This document shows, piece by piece, positions 53,194-62,174 of a DNA stretch of 64,000 nt. A program made the position numbers and the translations under genes. The notes beneath the pieces were generated by a model. It was not told the origin of the DNA. It was given only the letters and a program-made list of their open reading frames with translations, and searched no databases. Each line of letters starts with the position of its first letter. Within the stretch, counting starts at the first letter, position 1. Source of the stretch: Streptomyces physcomitrii (GTDB lineage: Bacteria; Actinomycetota; Actinomycetes; Streptomycetales; Streptomycetaceae); assembly GCF_012273655.1 (NCBI RefSeq), contig NZ_JAAWWP010000011.1, positions 186,001-250,000 on the forward strand, given 5' to 3'.

Positions 53194-53796
53194 GAACGGC
53201 GCCCTGGGAGAACTCCGGCACCGGCTCCGGCACCAACTCCGTGCACCACCGGGAAAAGTGGTGCCGGAGTGCACGGCGGTACGCGGAAAATGATCGATCG
53301 TCGATCGGCCGCCGCCCGGCCGAGTGCGCCGCCCGTGAATTCGTCCGACATATCGGCCGCCCCGTATTCGGATGCCGGGGTGCGTTTCGGTGCATCTTCC
53401 GCGCCACATAAGGAATATGTCGTTCCGCTTGCCCGAAGGGAATATCCGACTCCGTTTCGCCGGAGGGCCGTACGCGGAAGGCCCGGGCGGCGGGGGGATC
53501 ATTCCGTGCCTGGTGGGAGGCCGTCGCCCGAGCCCTCCGGCTGCGGTCGTCCGGCGGTCGTCCGGGGTTCGACACCCTTCGCCAGCAGGGGAGTTGATCC
53601 GATCGGCCGGGTGCGGTGCGGGCCGTCCCGGGGTGGGCCCCGGCCCGTACGGCTTCACGCGCGGTTAACGCGAACGGGCCTGATTCTCCACAGAGTTAAC
53701 CCGGCGGGACCTGTTTTCGTCTTTCCGCTGTGCGTCCTTTCCGGGGACCCGCCCGGGCCTTGTCCGCCTGACAACTTCCCCTGTGGCAATGGTCAC
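53194..53796. other. Long noncoding region before the second acyl operon
   Basis: About 600 bp, less G+C-rich than its surroundings, without a convincing gene. It contains a 15-bp inverted repeat GATCGA-TCG-TCGATC (53292-53306), ACATA-AGGAA-TATGT (53406-53420), near-repeats AAGGAATAT/AAGGGAATAT (53411, 53439) and two GTTAAC sites (about 53665, 53695). These are candidate regulator-binding sites for the operon that starts at 53834. Confidence 0.45.
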
Positions 53797-53826
53797 TTGG
53801 CCCGGAGTGTCCATGGCTTGTACGAT
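53797..53826 (+). promoter_or_regulatory. Candidate promoter for a leaderless ACP mRNA
   Basis: TTGGCC at 53797-53802 and TACGAT at 53821-53826 are separated by 18 bp. The expected start of transcription, about seven bases after the -10, falls at the ATG of the ACP gene (53834), which lacks a Shine-Dalgarno. This is the usual picture of a leaderless Streptomyces transcript. Confidence 0.6.
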
Positions 53827-53833
53827 CCCGCCC

Positions 53834-54127
53834 ATGACGACGCCTGGGGTGGATTCCTACATCCGGCAGAAATTCGCCGAGCATGCAGGTCTGAGTGAAG
53901 AGCAACTGTTCGCCGACGACGTGACATTGGCCGCGGTGATCAGCCGCAGCCCGAAAATGACCAACAGCATCGACCTGATGGAGGCGTTCGCCAAGACGGC
54001 CAACGCGCTCCGCAAGGACTACGGCGTGCGGGTCCGGCTGCCCGCCCTGCCGCTGGACACGCCCACGTCCACCGTGCTGAAGACCTTCCTCGAGGAATTC
54101 GAACGGCAGAAAGAGGCAACCGGATGA
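53834..54127 (+). CDS. Acyl carrier protein, divergent
   Basis: 97 aa, helical, with MTNSIDLMEAFAKTANALRKDYG; Ser45 is the expected phosphopantetheine site (NS in place of the usual DS). It is more divergent than the other ACP of the cluster. Its stop overlaps the start of the desaturase gene (ATGA), so it is probably the carrier on which that desaturase works. ATG at 53834; the frame is open to 53783 but the upstream codons overlap the promoter. Confidence 0.85.
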   Translation: MTTPGVDSYIRQKFAEHAGLSEEQLFADDVTLAAVISRSPKMTNSIDLMEAFAKTANALRKDYGVRVRLPALPLDTPTSTVLKTFLEEFERQKEATG

Positions 54128-55062
54128 GCGTCACCGACGCCGAGCAGACCACCCGCCGCTCCGCCGTACCCGCCGGGGCGCCCGCGATCATCACCGACCT
54201 CTACGACGCCTTCGCCCAGCGGAACATGTCGCTGGTCCAGGTGACCTGGGAGCAGCAGCGGCTGCACGAGTCCCGCCGCTGGAGCGTCGTGGACATGCTC
54301 TCCGCCGTGGACCTGGACGCGCTGACCCCGATCGACCGCAACCTGGTCTGGAACGCGGGCCGCGCCGAGCTGACCACCAAGCCGGGCGCCGACCGCCTGG
54401 AGCGCCAGTCCCGCAGCGAGGTCGACCGCTGGCGGGACAAGAACCCGGTGGTCGCCAACATCATGGAGGCCTGCGGCACCTGGAGCCGGTACTGGAACGA
54501 GGAGGAGGCGCACCACGAGACCGTCTTCCTGCGCCTCGCCGAGGTCACCGGCATGGAGACCGTCGCCGACGAGACCTTCATCGACTTCCGCCAGGTCTTC
54601 CCCGACGACGACATGCTGCGCACCCTGGTGCTGCTCGCCTTCTCGGAGATCACCGCGGCGGTGAACTACGGCGCCTGCCAGCACGTCATCCAGGACCCCG
54701 GCCTGCGCCGCATCTTCAAGCAGGTCGCCGCCGACGAGATCCAGCACCGCAACTACTTCGTCGCCTTCGCCAAGGCGCTGGTGGACAGCGGTGAGTACCA
54801 CGCCAAGGACGCCTTCGCGGTGGGCCACCTCTTCCTGCGCGAGGACGGCGAACTCGGCGGCAGCGCCCGCGAGAAGGTCGAGGAGCGCGGCACCCACGTC
54901 AACTGGTGGGACCACCTGGAGACCGGCGAGGGCGACTTCCGCCCCGACGCGCTGGAGAAGAAGGAACAGCTGATCTGCGGCGCCCTGAAGAAGATCACGG
55001 GCATCGAGGTGAACTCGAAGGAAGAGGTCGAGGACACTTGGATGGACCTGGTCGGGAGCTGA
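54124..55062 (+). CDS. Ferritin-like diiron acyl-ACP desaturase family protein
   Basis: 312 aa, all-helical. Diiron ligands appear as SRYWNEEEAHHETVFLRL (E-x-x-H) and AADEIQHRNYFVAF (D-E-x-x-H), with FSEITAAVNYGACQHVI between them, the pattern of soluble stearoyl-ACP-desaturase-like enzymes (FA_desaturase_2). It would oxidise an acyl chain on an ACP to an alkene, or perform a related C-H oxidation. ATG at 54124 overlaps the ACP stop. The next gene overlaps its 3' end. Confidence 0.83.
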   Translation: MSVTDAEQTTRRSAVPAGAPAIITDLYDAFAQRNMSLVQVTWEQQRLHESRRWSVVDMLSAVDLDALTPIDRNLVWNAGRAELTTKPGADRLERQSRSEVDRWRDKNPVVANIMEACGTWSRYWNEEEAHHETVFLRLAEVTGMETVADETFIDFRQVFPDDDMLRTLVLLAFSEITAAVNYGACQHVIQDPGLRRIFKQVAADEIQHRNYFVAFAKALVDSGEYHAKDAFAVGHLFLREDGELGGSAREKVEERGTHVNWWDHLETGEGDFRPDALEKKEQLICGALKKITGIEVNSKEEVEDTWMDLVGS

Positions 55063-55526
55063 CCGGGCTGGGCCACGACCTCCAGTTGATCAGCGAACTG
55101 GAGGTCGCCCCGGCCCTGCGCGAGCCCGGCGTCTTCTTCACCCCGGGCGAGCTCGCCCGCTTCGCGGCGGCCGTCTCGCCCCTGGAGAGCCTGGCCGGGG
55201 GATTCGCCGCCAAGGAGGCCCTGTTCAAGGCTCTGCCCCCGGCGCAGGCCACCTGGTTCTGGACCGAGGCCGAGCTGGTCCACGACCCCCGCGGCGCACC
55301 CCGCTTCCGCGCCCACGGCACCCTCGCCGCCCACCTGGACGCCCACCGGCTGCGGGTCGACGTCTCGCTCTCGCACAGCGGCGGCTTCGTCTCCGCCGTG
55401 GTCCTCGTCACGGCCCGGCCTCCCGGCGGCGGCACCCCTCTCGGCACCCTCATCGGCTTCCTCTCACGGGCGGTTGGACGTGTACTTCAGCGAAACCCGG
55501 CTCACACTTCCGGTGCGCCCCAATGA
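55038..55526 (+). CDS. AcpS-type 4'-phosphopantetheinyl transferase
   Basis: 162 aa. GLGHDLQLISELE (metal-binding Asp in the G-x-D position), FFTPGELARFA and LAGGFAAKEALFKALP (the conserved Glu of KEA) are holo-ACP synthase motifs. SLSHSGGFVSAVVLV matches the last strands. It probably activates the two ACPs of this cluster and is evidence that the cluster is self-contained. I place the start at TTG 55038, inside the desaturase gene, preceded by AAGAGG; CTG 55059 is the alternative. Its 3' end overlaps the next start by about 50 bp. Confidence 0.85.
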   Translation: MDGPGRELTGLGHDLQLISELEVAPALREPGVFFTPGELARFAAAVSPLESLAGGFAAKEALFKALPPAQATWFWTEAELVHDPRGAPRFRAHGTLAAHLDAHRLRVDVSLSHSGGFVSAVVLVTARPPGGGTPLGTLIGFLSRAVGRVLQRNPAHTSGAPQ

Positions 55527-55899
55527 CCTCGACGCCCTCGGCCATGTGAACAACGCCGTCGCGCTCGAATACCTCGAAGCCGGCCGCTGGGACTGGCTCG
55601 CCCAGCACGACCTGGTGCACGGCGACCGCCTCATCTCGGTCGTCGCCCGCACCGAGATCGACTACCGGGCCGAGATCCCGCGCGGCCGGGTCGAGGTCCG
55701 TACCGTCCTCGACACCCCGGACGCCGAGGAGTACGACCCGGACAGCATCACCTTCCGGGCCCGCTTCCGGCAGCGCGTCCACCTGCCCGGCGCCCCGGAC
55801 CCGGCGGTCGACGCCCTGGTCACCGTGGCCTTCCTGGACGCGCGGCAGCGCTCCCTGGTCTCCCTGCAGGACTTCCTCGCGGCCGCCGCCGCGCACTGA
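55474..55899 (+). CDS. Hotdog-fold acyl thioesterase (4HBT/YbgC-like)
   Basis: 141 aa. RPNDLDALGHVNNAVALEYLEAGRWDWL contains the catalytic Asp-x-x-GHVNN of the YbgC/FatB-like 4-hydroxybenzoyl-CoA thioesterase family. VVARTEIDYRAEIPRGRVEVRTVL continues the hotdog sheet. Probably the releasing or editing thioesterase of this operon. TTG at 55474 or GTG 55480 could be used; both lie within the end of the phosphopantetheinyl transferase gene. Confidence 0.88.
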   Translation: MDVYFSETRLTLPVRPNDLDALGHVNNAVALEYLEAGRWDWLAQHDLVHGDRLISVVARTEIDYRAEIPRGRVEVRTVLDTPDAEEYDPDSITFRARFRQRVHLPGAPDPAVDALVTVAFLDARQRSLVSLQDFLAAAAAH

Positions 55900-56000
55900 A
55901 ACCGCTGCCGCCGGCCACCGCGCGGCACGCACCCGTCCCAGCGGCACACACCCACCGCCGCACCCGCGTCCAGCGGCACACACCTACCGGAGAGGCCCCG

Positions 56001-57596
56001 GTGCTCGAACACATCCAGCGCAACCAGCAGTGTCCGCCCGAGCGCGGCCTCCACCTGTACGAGAAGTACAGCGACCCGCCGGAGTTCCTCGCCTACCGCG
56101 ACTTCCCCGAACGGGTCGCCGCCGCAGCCGACTTCTTCCGCGAACAGGGCGTCGGCCCCGGCACCCGGGTGCTCTTCCCCTTCGAGACCTCCACCCCGGT
56201 CATCCTCGCCTTCCTCGGCCTGATGGAGATCGGCGCGCTGCCGCTGTCCGTGAAGCCGCTGGTGATGAACACCCCCCGGGAGGCCTACCAGGAGTTCCTC
56301 GGCCGGGTCGCCCGCGACTTCGCCGCCGAGCGGGTCCTCGAGGTGCCGAGCCTGGCCCCGCTGGACCTGCCCGCGCCCGGGCTCCCGCTGCCGCCCGCGG
56401 GGCTGCGCAAGCCCGGCGCCCGGCTGCGTACGCCCGGCGACGAGGAGCTGGCCTTCGTGCAGTTCTCCTCCGGCTCGACCAGCTTCCCCAAGGGGGTTCC
56501 GGTCCGCCAGGGCGCCCTGCGCGCCAACCTGGAGATGATCACCCGTACCGACGGCCGCACGCCCGAGGAGCGGGTCAGCAGCTGGCTGCCGCTCTACCAC
56601 GACATGGGCCTGGTCGGCGGCATGCTCTCCTGCTTCTCCATCGGCTGCGACCTGCTGCTCGCCGAGCCGGTCACCTTCCTCTTCGACGCGCGCGGCTGGT
56701 GGGAGCACATGGGCCGGGAGCGCGCCATCGGCACGGTGATCCCGAACTTCGCGGTCGACTACTCGCTGAAGCTGATGCAGGACCTCGACCCCGAGGACCT
56801 CGCGGAGATGGACCTGTCCACCGTCCGCTCGATCTACCTCGGCAGCGAACCCATCAACCTGCCCAATCTGGGGGCCTTCCTCGACCTGATGGCCCCGGCG
56901 GGCCTGCGCCGGGACGTCTTCATGCCCTGCTACGGCATGGCCGAGGCGGTGCTGCTCGTCGCCAGCCGCCCGGTCGGCGGCGAGATCCGCACCGTGCCGT
57001 CCCCCTCCGGGCTCCCGTCGATCTCGGTGGGCCGCCCGATGCCGGAGTTCACCGTACGGCTGCGGGACGAGGACGGACGGCCGTGCGCGGAAGGGGAGTT
57101 GGGCGAGATCGAGCTGTCCGGCGGCAGCCTCGCGGCCGGCTACTTCGACCGCGGGGAACCGCTCGGCGGGGCGGACGGCTTCTACGCCACCGGGGACATC
57201 GGCTTCCTCGACGACGGCGAACTCTTCGTCACCGGCCGGATCAGCGACCGGATCAAGGTCGGCGGGCAGAGCTACTTCGCCGCCGACTTCGAACAGGCCG
57301 TGGAACAGCTGCCGTTCGTCCGCGAGGGCCGCAGCGCGGTCGCCCAGATCGGCCCGGACATCATCGTCCTCACCGAGGTGGACCGCGAGGCGCGCGAGGA
57401 CGTCGAGGGCAGCCGGGCGCAGATCGTCGACCACCTGGTGCACACGGTCGGCGTCACCGTCGAGGCCGCCCACGTCCACTATCTGCGCCCCGGCCAACTC
57501 CCGCGCACCAGCAGCGGAAAGCTCCAGCGCCGGGCAATCGTGCGGGCATACGAGCAGGGCGAGCTCGAAGGCCTGACACTGACTCCGGGGGCCTGA
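56001..57596 (+). CDS. Acyl-AMP ligase, FAAL-like (second of the cluster)
   Basis: 531 aa. FVQFSSGSTSFPKGVPVRQGAL, SSWLPLYHDMGLVGGMLSCF, FMPCYGMAEAVLLVAS, YATGDIGFLDDGELFVTGRISDRIKVGGQSYFAADFE and LPRTSSGKLQRR identify a class I adenylate-forming enzyme close to FAALs. The N-terminus is shorter than in the first FAAL. It may activate a different acid (short chain or intermediate) or transfer the finished acyl group to an acceptor. GTG at 56001 with GGAGAGG upstream. Confidence 0.87.
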   Translation: MLEHIQRNQQCPPERGLHLYEKYSDPPEFLAYRDFPERVAAAADFFREQGVGPGTRVLFPFETSTPVILAFLGLMEIGALPLSVKPLVMNTPREAYQEFLGRVARDFAAERVLEVPSLAPLDLPAPGLPLPPAGLRKPGARLRTPGDEELAFVQFSSGSTSFPKGVPVRQGALRANLEMITRTDGRTPEERVSSWLPLYHDMGLVGGMLSCFSIGCDLLLAEPVTFLFDARGWWEHMGRERAIGTVIPNFAVDYSLKLMQDLDPEDLAEMDLSTVRSIYLGSEPINLPNLGAFLDLMAPAGLRRDVFMPCYGMAEAVLLVASRPVGGEIRTVPSPSGLPSISVGRPMPEFTVRLRDEDGRPCAEGELGEIELSGGSLAAGYFDRGEPLGGADGFYATGDIGFLDDGELFVTGRISDRIKVGGQSYFAADFEQAVEQLPFVREGRSAVAQIGPDIIVLTEVDREAREDVEGSRAQIVDHLVHTVGVTVEAAHVHYLRPGQLPRTSSGKLQRRAIVRAYEQGELEGLTLTPGA

Positions 57597-57645
57597 CAGC
57601 GCCCCGCACGAGGCCCGGAGCCGCAACTCACAAGGAGCACACACG

Positions 57646-58311
57646 ATGCCGAAACTGGAGCGGGACGGCGAGGTCTACGTCCTCCACCTCACCCCCGACG
57701 ACGAGAACCGCTTCCACCCCGACTGGCTGGCCGAGGTGGAGTCGGCGCTCGACGAGGTGGAGGCCGCCGAGGGGCCGAAGGCGCTGGTCACCGCGGGCAG
57801 CGGCAAGTTCTGGTCCAACGGCCTCGACCTGGACTGGATGGGCGCCCACGGCGACGAGGCCGCCGCCTACCTCGACCGGGTGCACGCCCTGCTCTCGCGC
57901 ACCCTCGTCTCCCCGGTGGTCACCGTCGCCGCCCTCAACGGCCACACCTTCGCCGCCGGGGCGATGTTCGCCCTCGCCCACGACCTGCGGGTGATGCGCG
58001 CCGACCGCGGCTACTTCTGCCTCCCCGAGGTGGACCTCGGCCTGCCCTTCCAGCGCGGCATGTCCGACCTGATCCGCGCCCGGCTCAGCCCCGCCACCGC
58101 CCACGAGGCGATGACCACCGGCCGCCGCTACGGCGGCCAGGACGCCCGCACCGCGGGCATCGTCGAGGCGGCCGCCCCCGCCGAGGAGGTCCTCGCCGCC
58201 GCGATCGCCCTGGCCCGCCCCCTCGCCGCCAAGTCCACCCCGGCCCGCGGGCAGATCAAGCAGACGCTGTACTCGGAGACGGTGGCCTCGCTGGCGATCC
58301 CCACCCGGTGA
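57646..58311 (+). CDS. Enoyl-CoA hydratase/isomerase family protein
   Basis: 221 aa crotonase fold. TAGSGKFWSNGLDLDWM (first oxyanion-hole strand), LNGHTFAAGAMFALAHDLRVMRADRGYFCLPEVDLGLPFQRGM (second) resemble the Delta3,Delta2-enoyl-CoA isomerase branch, with a Glu (LPEVDLG) as possible catalytic base. It could move a double bond introduced by the dehydrogenases, or be an ordinary beta-oxidation enzyme at the cluster edge. ATG at 57646 with AAGGAG upstream. Confidence 0.88.
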   Translation: MPKLERDGEVYVLHLTPDDENRFHPDWLAEVESALDEVEAAEGPKALVTAGSGKFWSNGLDLDWMGAHGDEAAAYLDRVHALLSRTLVSPVVTVAALNGHTFAAGAMFALAHDLRVMRADRGYFCLPEVDLGLPFQRGMSDLIRARLSPATAHEAMTTGRRYGGQDARTAGIVEAAAPAEEVLAAAIALARPLAAKSTPARGQIKQTLYSETVASLAIPTR

Positions 58312-58461
58312 CCGCGGCCGGCGCGGCGGTGCGCTGAGGCAACCGCCCCCGGCGCGGCGGGCGGACACGCCACCTGGCCCGAATCCCTCCCCGGTGCCGG
58401 GGCCGGCTGACAGACTCCGGGGAGGATTTCGGGCACGATCGGGCGCTGGCGGGGGCTGCGG

Positions 58462-60766
58462 GTGGACGAGGTGAACAACGGCGTGGCGGGCGGCACCCAG
58501 GGTGTCGTCCTCCAGGGCGCGCACAACCACATCGAGAACCTGGTGCTGCACGGCCCGGCCGCCCGGAACCGGCGCGTCCCCCGCATGCTCCCGTACGCGC
58601 CCGAGGAGTTCGTCGACCGCGAGGAGCAGCGCGCCGCCCTCGACCGGCTCTCCGCGACCCGCGCCGGGCGGACCTCACCGCTGGTCGCCGCGCTCACCGG
58701 ACCGCCCGGCGTCGGCACCAGCGGACTGCTCGCGCACTGGGCCAACTCCCCCGACCGGCCGGGGGAGTTCCCCGGCGGCATCTTCTACTACGACCTCAGT
58801 GCGGGCGCCTCGGGCCCGGCGGACCCGGTGGCCGTCCTGGAGTGCTTCCTCGCCGAACTGGAGGTCCCCCGGGCCGAGTTGTCGGCCGTACCGGAGGTTC
58901 TCGCGGCGCATTTCCGGTCGTTCACCTCGGCGGAACCCTGCCTGGTGCTGCTCGACGGGGTGTCCCGGCCCGGCCAGGTCCGCCCGCTGCTGCCCGGGCA
59001 TCCGCAGGGCATGGTCCTGCTCGCCAGCGGCAGCCGCCTCAGCGGGCTCGGCCAGGCGGTGCCCTCCCGGCCCGCGCCGCTGCCGGTCGGCGCCCTCGAC
59101 GAGGCGGCCTGCACCGAACTCTTCCTGCGCTTCGCGGGCCGACCGGAGGGCCTGGCGCCGGAGGCGGTGCGCGCGGTGGTCGGCCTGCTGGGCGGGCTGC
59201 CGGGTGCCGCCCGGATCGCGGGAGTGCTCGCGGCCGACCCCTTCGGCGGCGGCGTCGAAGAGCTCGCCCGGCGCCTGCGGACCCGGCGCTCCTCCCTGGA
59301 GGTGCTGACCTTGGCCCTGGACGAGGACGAGCCCGACGGCGCCTACGACCAGTCCTGGCACTCCCGGCAGCTGGCCCTGCGCTCCGTCTGGGCGACCGCG
59401 TACCAGACCCTCGGCCCGGCCGCCCGGCACACCTACCGCGCCCTCGGCCTCAACCCCACCCCGGAGTTCGCCGACGGCCTGCTGCGCGCCCTGGCCGGAG
59501 GAGAGGCCGCGGGGGAGCGGGTACGGCGGCAGCTCCTGGAAGCACAGCTCGTCGAACCGGCGGGTCCGGGCCGCTGCCGGATGCCCCGCTTCGGCCACGA
59601 GTACGCCCGCGAGCTCCCCGAGGACCCGGAGCGGGACGCGGCGGCCCTGACCGTGCTGCTCGACTGGTATCTGCGGCGCACCACCGCCGCCGCCCACCAG
59701 CTCTCCACACGCTGGCACTTCGGGCCGCTCTTCGCCGAAGCTGCCCTGCTCACCGCCGAGTTGGCCGACCGCGAGCAGGCACTCGCCGCGATGACCGCCG
59801 AACTGGACAACGCCTCCGCCGCCGTACGGCTGGCCCATGACCGCGGGCGGTACGCGGCGGCCACTCGACTGACCGAGGCGTTAAGGGACTTCTACTTCCC
59901 CCGGGGACAGCACGCGCACTGGCTGGAGGTCTGCCAGTGGGGCCTGAAGGCGGCCGAGGCCCTGCCTCAGGACGCCGCACTGGTCCGCGCCCGCATGCGG
60001 TACGAGCCTGAAGGCGGCCGAGGCCCTGCCTCAGGACGCCGCACTGGTCCGCGCCCGCATGCGGTACGAGCTGGCCTTCTGCTACCTCGACCGAGGCGCG
60101 GCGGACGACCTCACCCGTGCCGCCGGGCACTACCGAAAGGCTCTGGAAGAAGGCCAGTCGGCCGGTCACCCGCGTACCGAGTCCTCCGCCCTGGAGGGCC
60201 TCGGCCAGATCGCGGTACGGGAGGGCCGCCCCGAGGAGGCGATGGACCTCTTCGCGCGGGCGGCCGAGGCGCTGGAGGGCGTCGACCATCCGCGCGGCCG
60301 GGTCCTGCTCGGCTTCCACCGCGGCAACGCCGCGAGCGCCGCCGGACACCACGAGGAGGCGGCCGCCCTCCTGGAGTCGGCCCACCGGGACTTCGCCGCC
60401 CTCCCCGACCCGGTCAACGCCGCCAAGAGCCTCAGCCGCCTCGGCGGCGCCCTGCTCGCCGGGGGCCGCCACGAGGAGGCCCTCGGCCGCCTGGGCGAGG
60501 CCCTCGCCGCCCACGGGGACGGCACCGTCCACGCGCCCAAGGACCACGCCGACGCCCTCCTGCTGCGCGGCGACGTCCACCACGCCGCGCAGCGGCCCCA
60601 ACCGGCCCGCGCGGACTGGGAGTCAGCGCTCGCCCTCTACCGGGACCTGGGCAGCCTCCGCGCCGAGGAGGCCCTGCGCCGGCTCGCCGCCCTCGACGGG
60701 CCGGGCACCGGGGGCGGCGACCTCGGTCGGACCGGAGCCGGCGACCCGGGTCAGGACGAGGACTGA
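58462..60766 (+). pseudogene. NLR-like NTPase-TPR protein, frameshifted by a 64-bp duplication
   Basis: From GTG 58462: a short N-terminal motif (NNGVAGGTQGVVLQGAHNHI) like bacterial amyloid-signalling motifs. An NB-ARC/STAND NTPase follows from about residue 45, with Walker A GPPGVGTSG in which the usual Lys is Thr, and Walker B CLVLLDGV. Winged-helix and TPR-like helices come next. At 60007 an exact 64-bp duplication shifts the frame; the original reading continues from about 60059 (MRYELAFCYLDRG) through TPRs to a stop at 60766. Without one copy the frame is continuous. As sequenced, translation would run on in an Arg/Pro-rich wrong frame to 60816. It could be inactive, phase-variable or an assembly error. 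Confidence 0.85.
59943..60070. repeat. Perfect 64-bp tandem duplication
   Basis: Bases 59943-60006 are repeated exactly at 60007-60070. Since 64 is not a multiple of three, it breaks the reading frame of the NLR-like gene. Loss of one copy would restore it. Confidence 0.95.
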
Positions 60767-62152
60767 GCCGGGGGCGGTGTCGCGGCCCGGCCCGGCGGCG
60801 CCGATGCCGACCGTGATCCGGCGGGCGGGGGCCCCGGTGCCTTCCGTGCCGACCGCGTCCTCCGCCTCTGCCTTCGCCTTCGCCTCCGCCTCTGCCTGGA
60901 TCTCGGTCTCGGCCTCGTCTTCGGTCTCGCTCAGCCGTCCGTACAGGACCGACGCGGCCGCCGCGGTGTCGGACCACCAGGCCGGGTTCTCCCAACGGGC
61001 CCGGTAGCTGCGGTGGCCGGCGCCCTCGCGCAGGACGAGGGTGCTGCGGGCGCGGTCACGGGGGTCCGGAACCGCCACCAGTGCGCAGCCCGGGTGGCGC
61101 CGGAAGAGTTCGGCCGCGGCCCGGGCGGGGTCGGCGGCGCGGGGGGCCACCACGATCTCGGCGGTGTGCGCCCAGCGGGGCCCGGGTTCACCGGCGGTGA
61201 CCACCAGGTGCGGGTCGTGCGGCTCCAGGTCGGCGGGCCGGTGCAGCGAGGCGGGGTACCGCCGGATCCGCACCCGCTCCCGGTCGCCCGCGACCGGCCG
61301 TACCTCGGCGAGGACCGGAGGGGGCAGCGGGGCGGTCCGTACCGACGGATCCGGTGGCGGCAGCGGTACGGGGCGGGCGTGGACCGGGTGGGCGGGCTCG
61401 GGGAGCCGCAGTCGCTCGTAGCAGAGCGCGCGGATGGCGCGCAGGGCCTCGCCGGGGCGCGAGGTGAGGGCCCCGGCGGCCCGGGCCAGGTCCGGATCGC
61501 CGGGCTGCTGCCGCATGGCGCCTTCGAGCTGTGCGCGCAGCGGGACGAACGGGGCGGTGCGCGGCAGCAGCCGGCCGAGCAGGGCCATGGGGGAGTCCGG
61601 GGCGACGGTGTCCTCGTCGAAGGCGGCGAGCACCCCGGGCAGCCCGTGCCGGACCCCGTAGAGCGTCAGTGAGCCATGGTCCCCGAGGAAGACATCGGCC
61701 GCGCAGAGCGCCGCCTTCCAGGTGTCGCTCTCCGGGCGGGGGAGGAGCAGCCCCTCGCGCAGATAGGGCGCCAGCCAGGAGCGGATCTGACGGCCGCTGT
61801 GGCCGTACCAGGCATTGGGATGGACGGCGGCCAGAACGCGGTATTCGTCACGCGGGAGTTCGGCGAGCGCGCGGTGCACGAGGGCGAAGGGAATACGGTG
61901 CCGGATTTCCGGGCGACCGCATTCCTGGGCCAGCAGCGAACGGGTCCCCCAGGTCGAGGTGATCACCACGAGTTTCTGGCCCGGTGCGATTCCGAGGGCG
62001 GTGCGGTATTCCTCCCGGAAAGGCGCGGAGACTTCCAGTTCGTCCGCGCAGGGATCGCCGAGGGTGTGCGCCACGGGCACCGCCTCCGGGCAGCCCGCCC
62101 GCAGCCGCTCCCGCTGCTCCTCATGCGAGAGCACGATCGCGGAGTGCAGCAA
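60623..62152 (-). CDS. 3' part of a phase-variable gene; GT-B/CDP-glycerol-transferase-like
   Basis: 509 aa from TTG 62152, but the frame is open upstream through AFGLTAEWLLHEGE into the heptanucleotide repeat, so this is the C-terminal part of the gene that starts at 62696. SHEEQRERLRAGCPEAVPVAHTLGDPCADELE, KLVVITSTWGTRSLL, VLAAVHPNAWYGHSG and AADVFLGDHGSLTLYGVRHGLPGVLA resemble two-domain GT-B or CDP-glycerol glycerophosphotransferase-like proteins, in streptomycetes often misnamed translation initiation factor 2. An acidic Glu/Ala coiled stretch precedes the C-terminus, which overlaps the 3' end of the NLR-like gene by 144 bp on the opposite strand. Function unknown. Confidence 0.72.
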   Translation of the reverse strand: MLHSAIVLSHEEQRERLRAGCPEAVPVAHTLGDPCADELEVSAPFREEYRTALGIAPGQKLVVITSTWGTRSLLAQECGRPEIRHRIPFALVHRALAELPRDEYRVLAAVHPNAWYGHSGRQIRSWLAPYLREGLLLPRPESDTWKAALCAADVFLGDHGSLTLYGVRHGLPGVLAAFDEDTVAPDSPMALLGRLLPRTAPFVPLRAQLEGAMRQQPGDPDLARAAGALTSRPGEALRAIRALCYERLRLPEPAHPVHARPVPLPPPDPSVRTAPLPPPVLAEVRPVAGDRERVRIRRYPASLHRPADLEPHDPHLVVTAGEPGPRWAHTAEIVVAPRAADPARAAAELFRRHPGCALVAVPDPRDRARSTLVLREGAGHRSYRARWENPAWWSDTAAAASVLYGRLSETEDEAETEIQAEAEAKAKAEAEDAVGTEGTGAPARRITVGIGAAGPGRDTAPGSVLVLTRVAGSGPTEVAAPGARPVEGGEPAQGLLGAEAAQVPVEGER

Positions 62153-62174
62153 CTCCCCCTCGTGCAGCAGCCAT

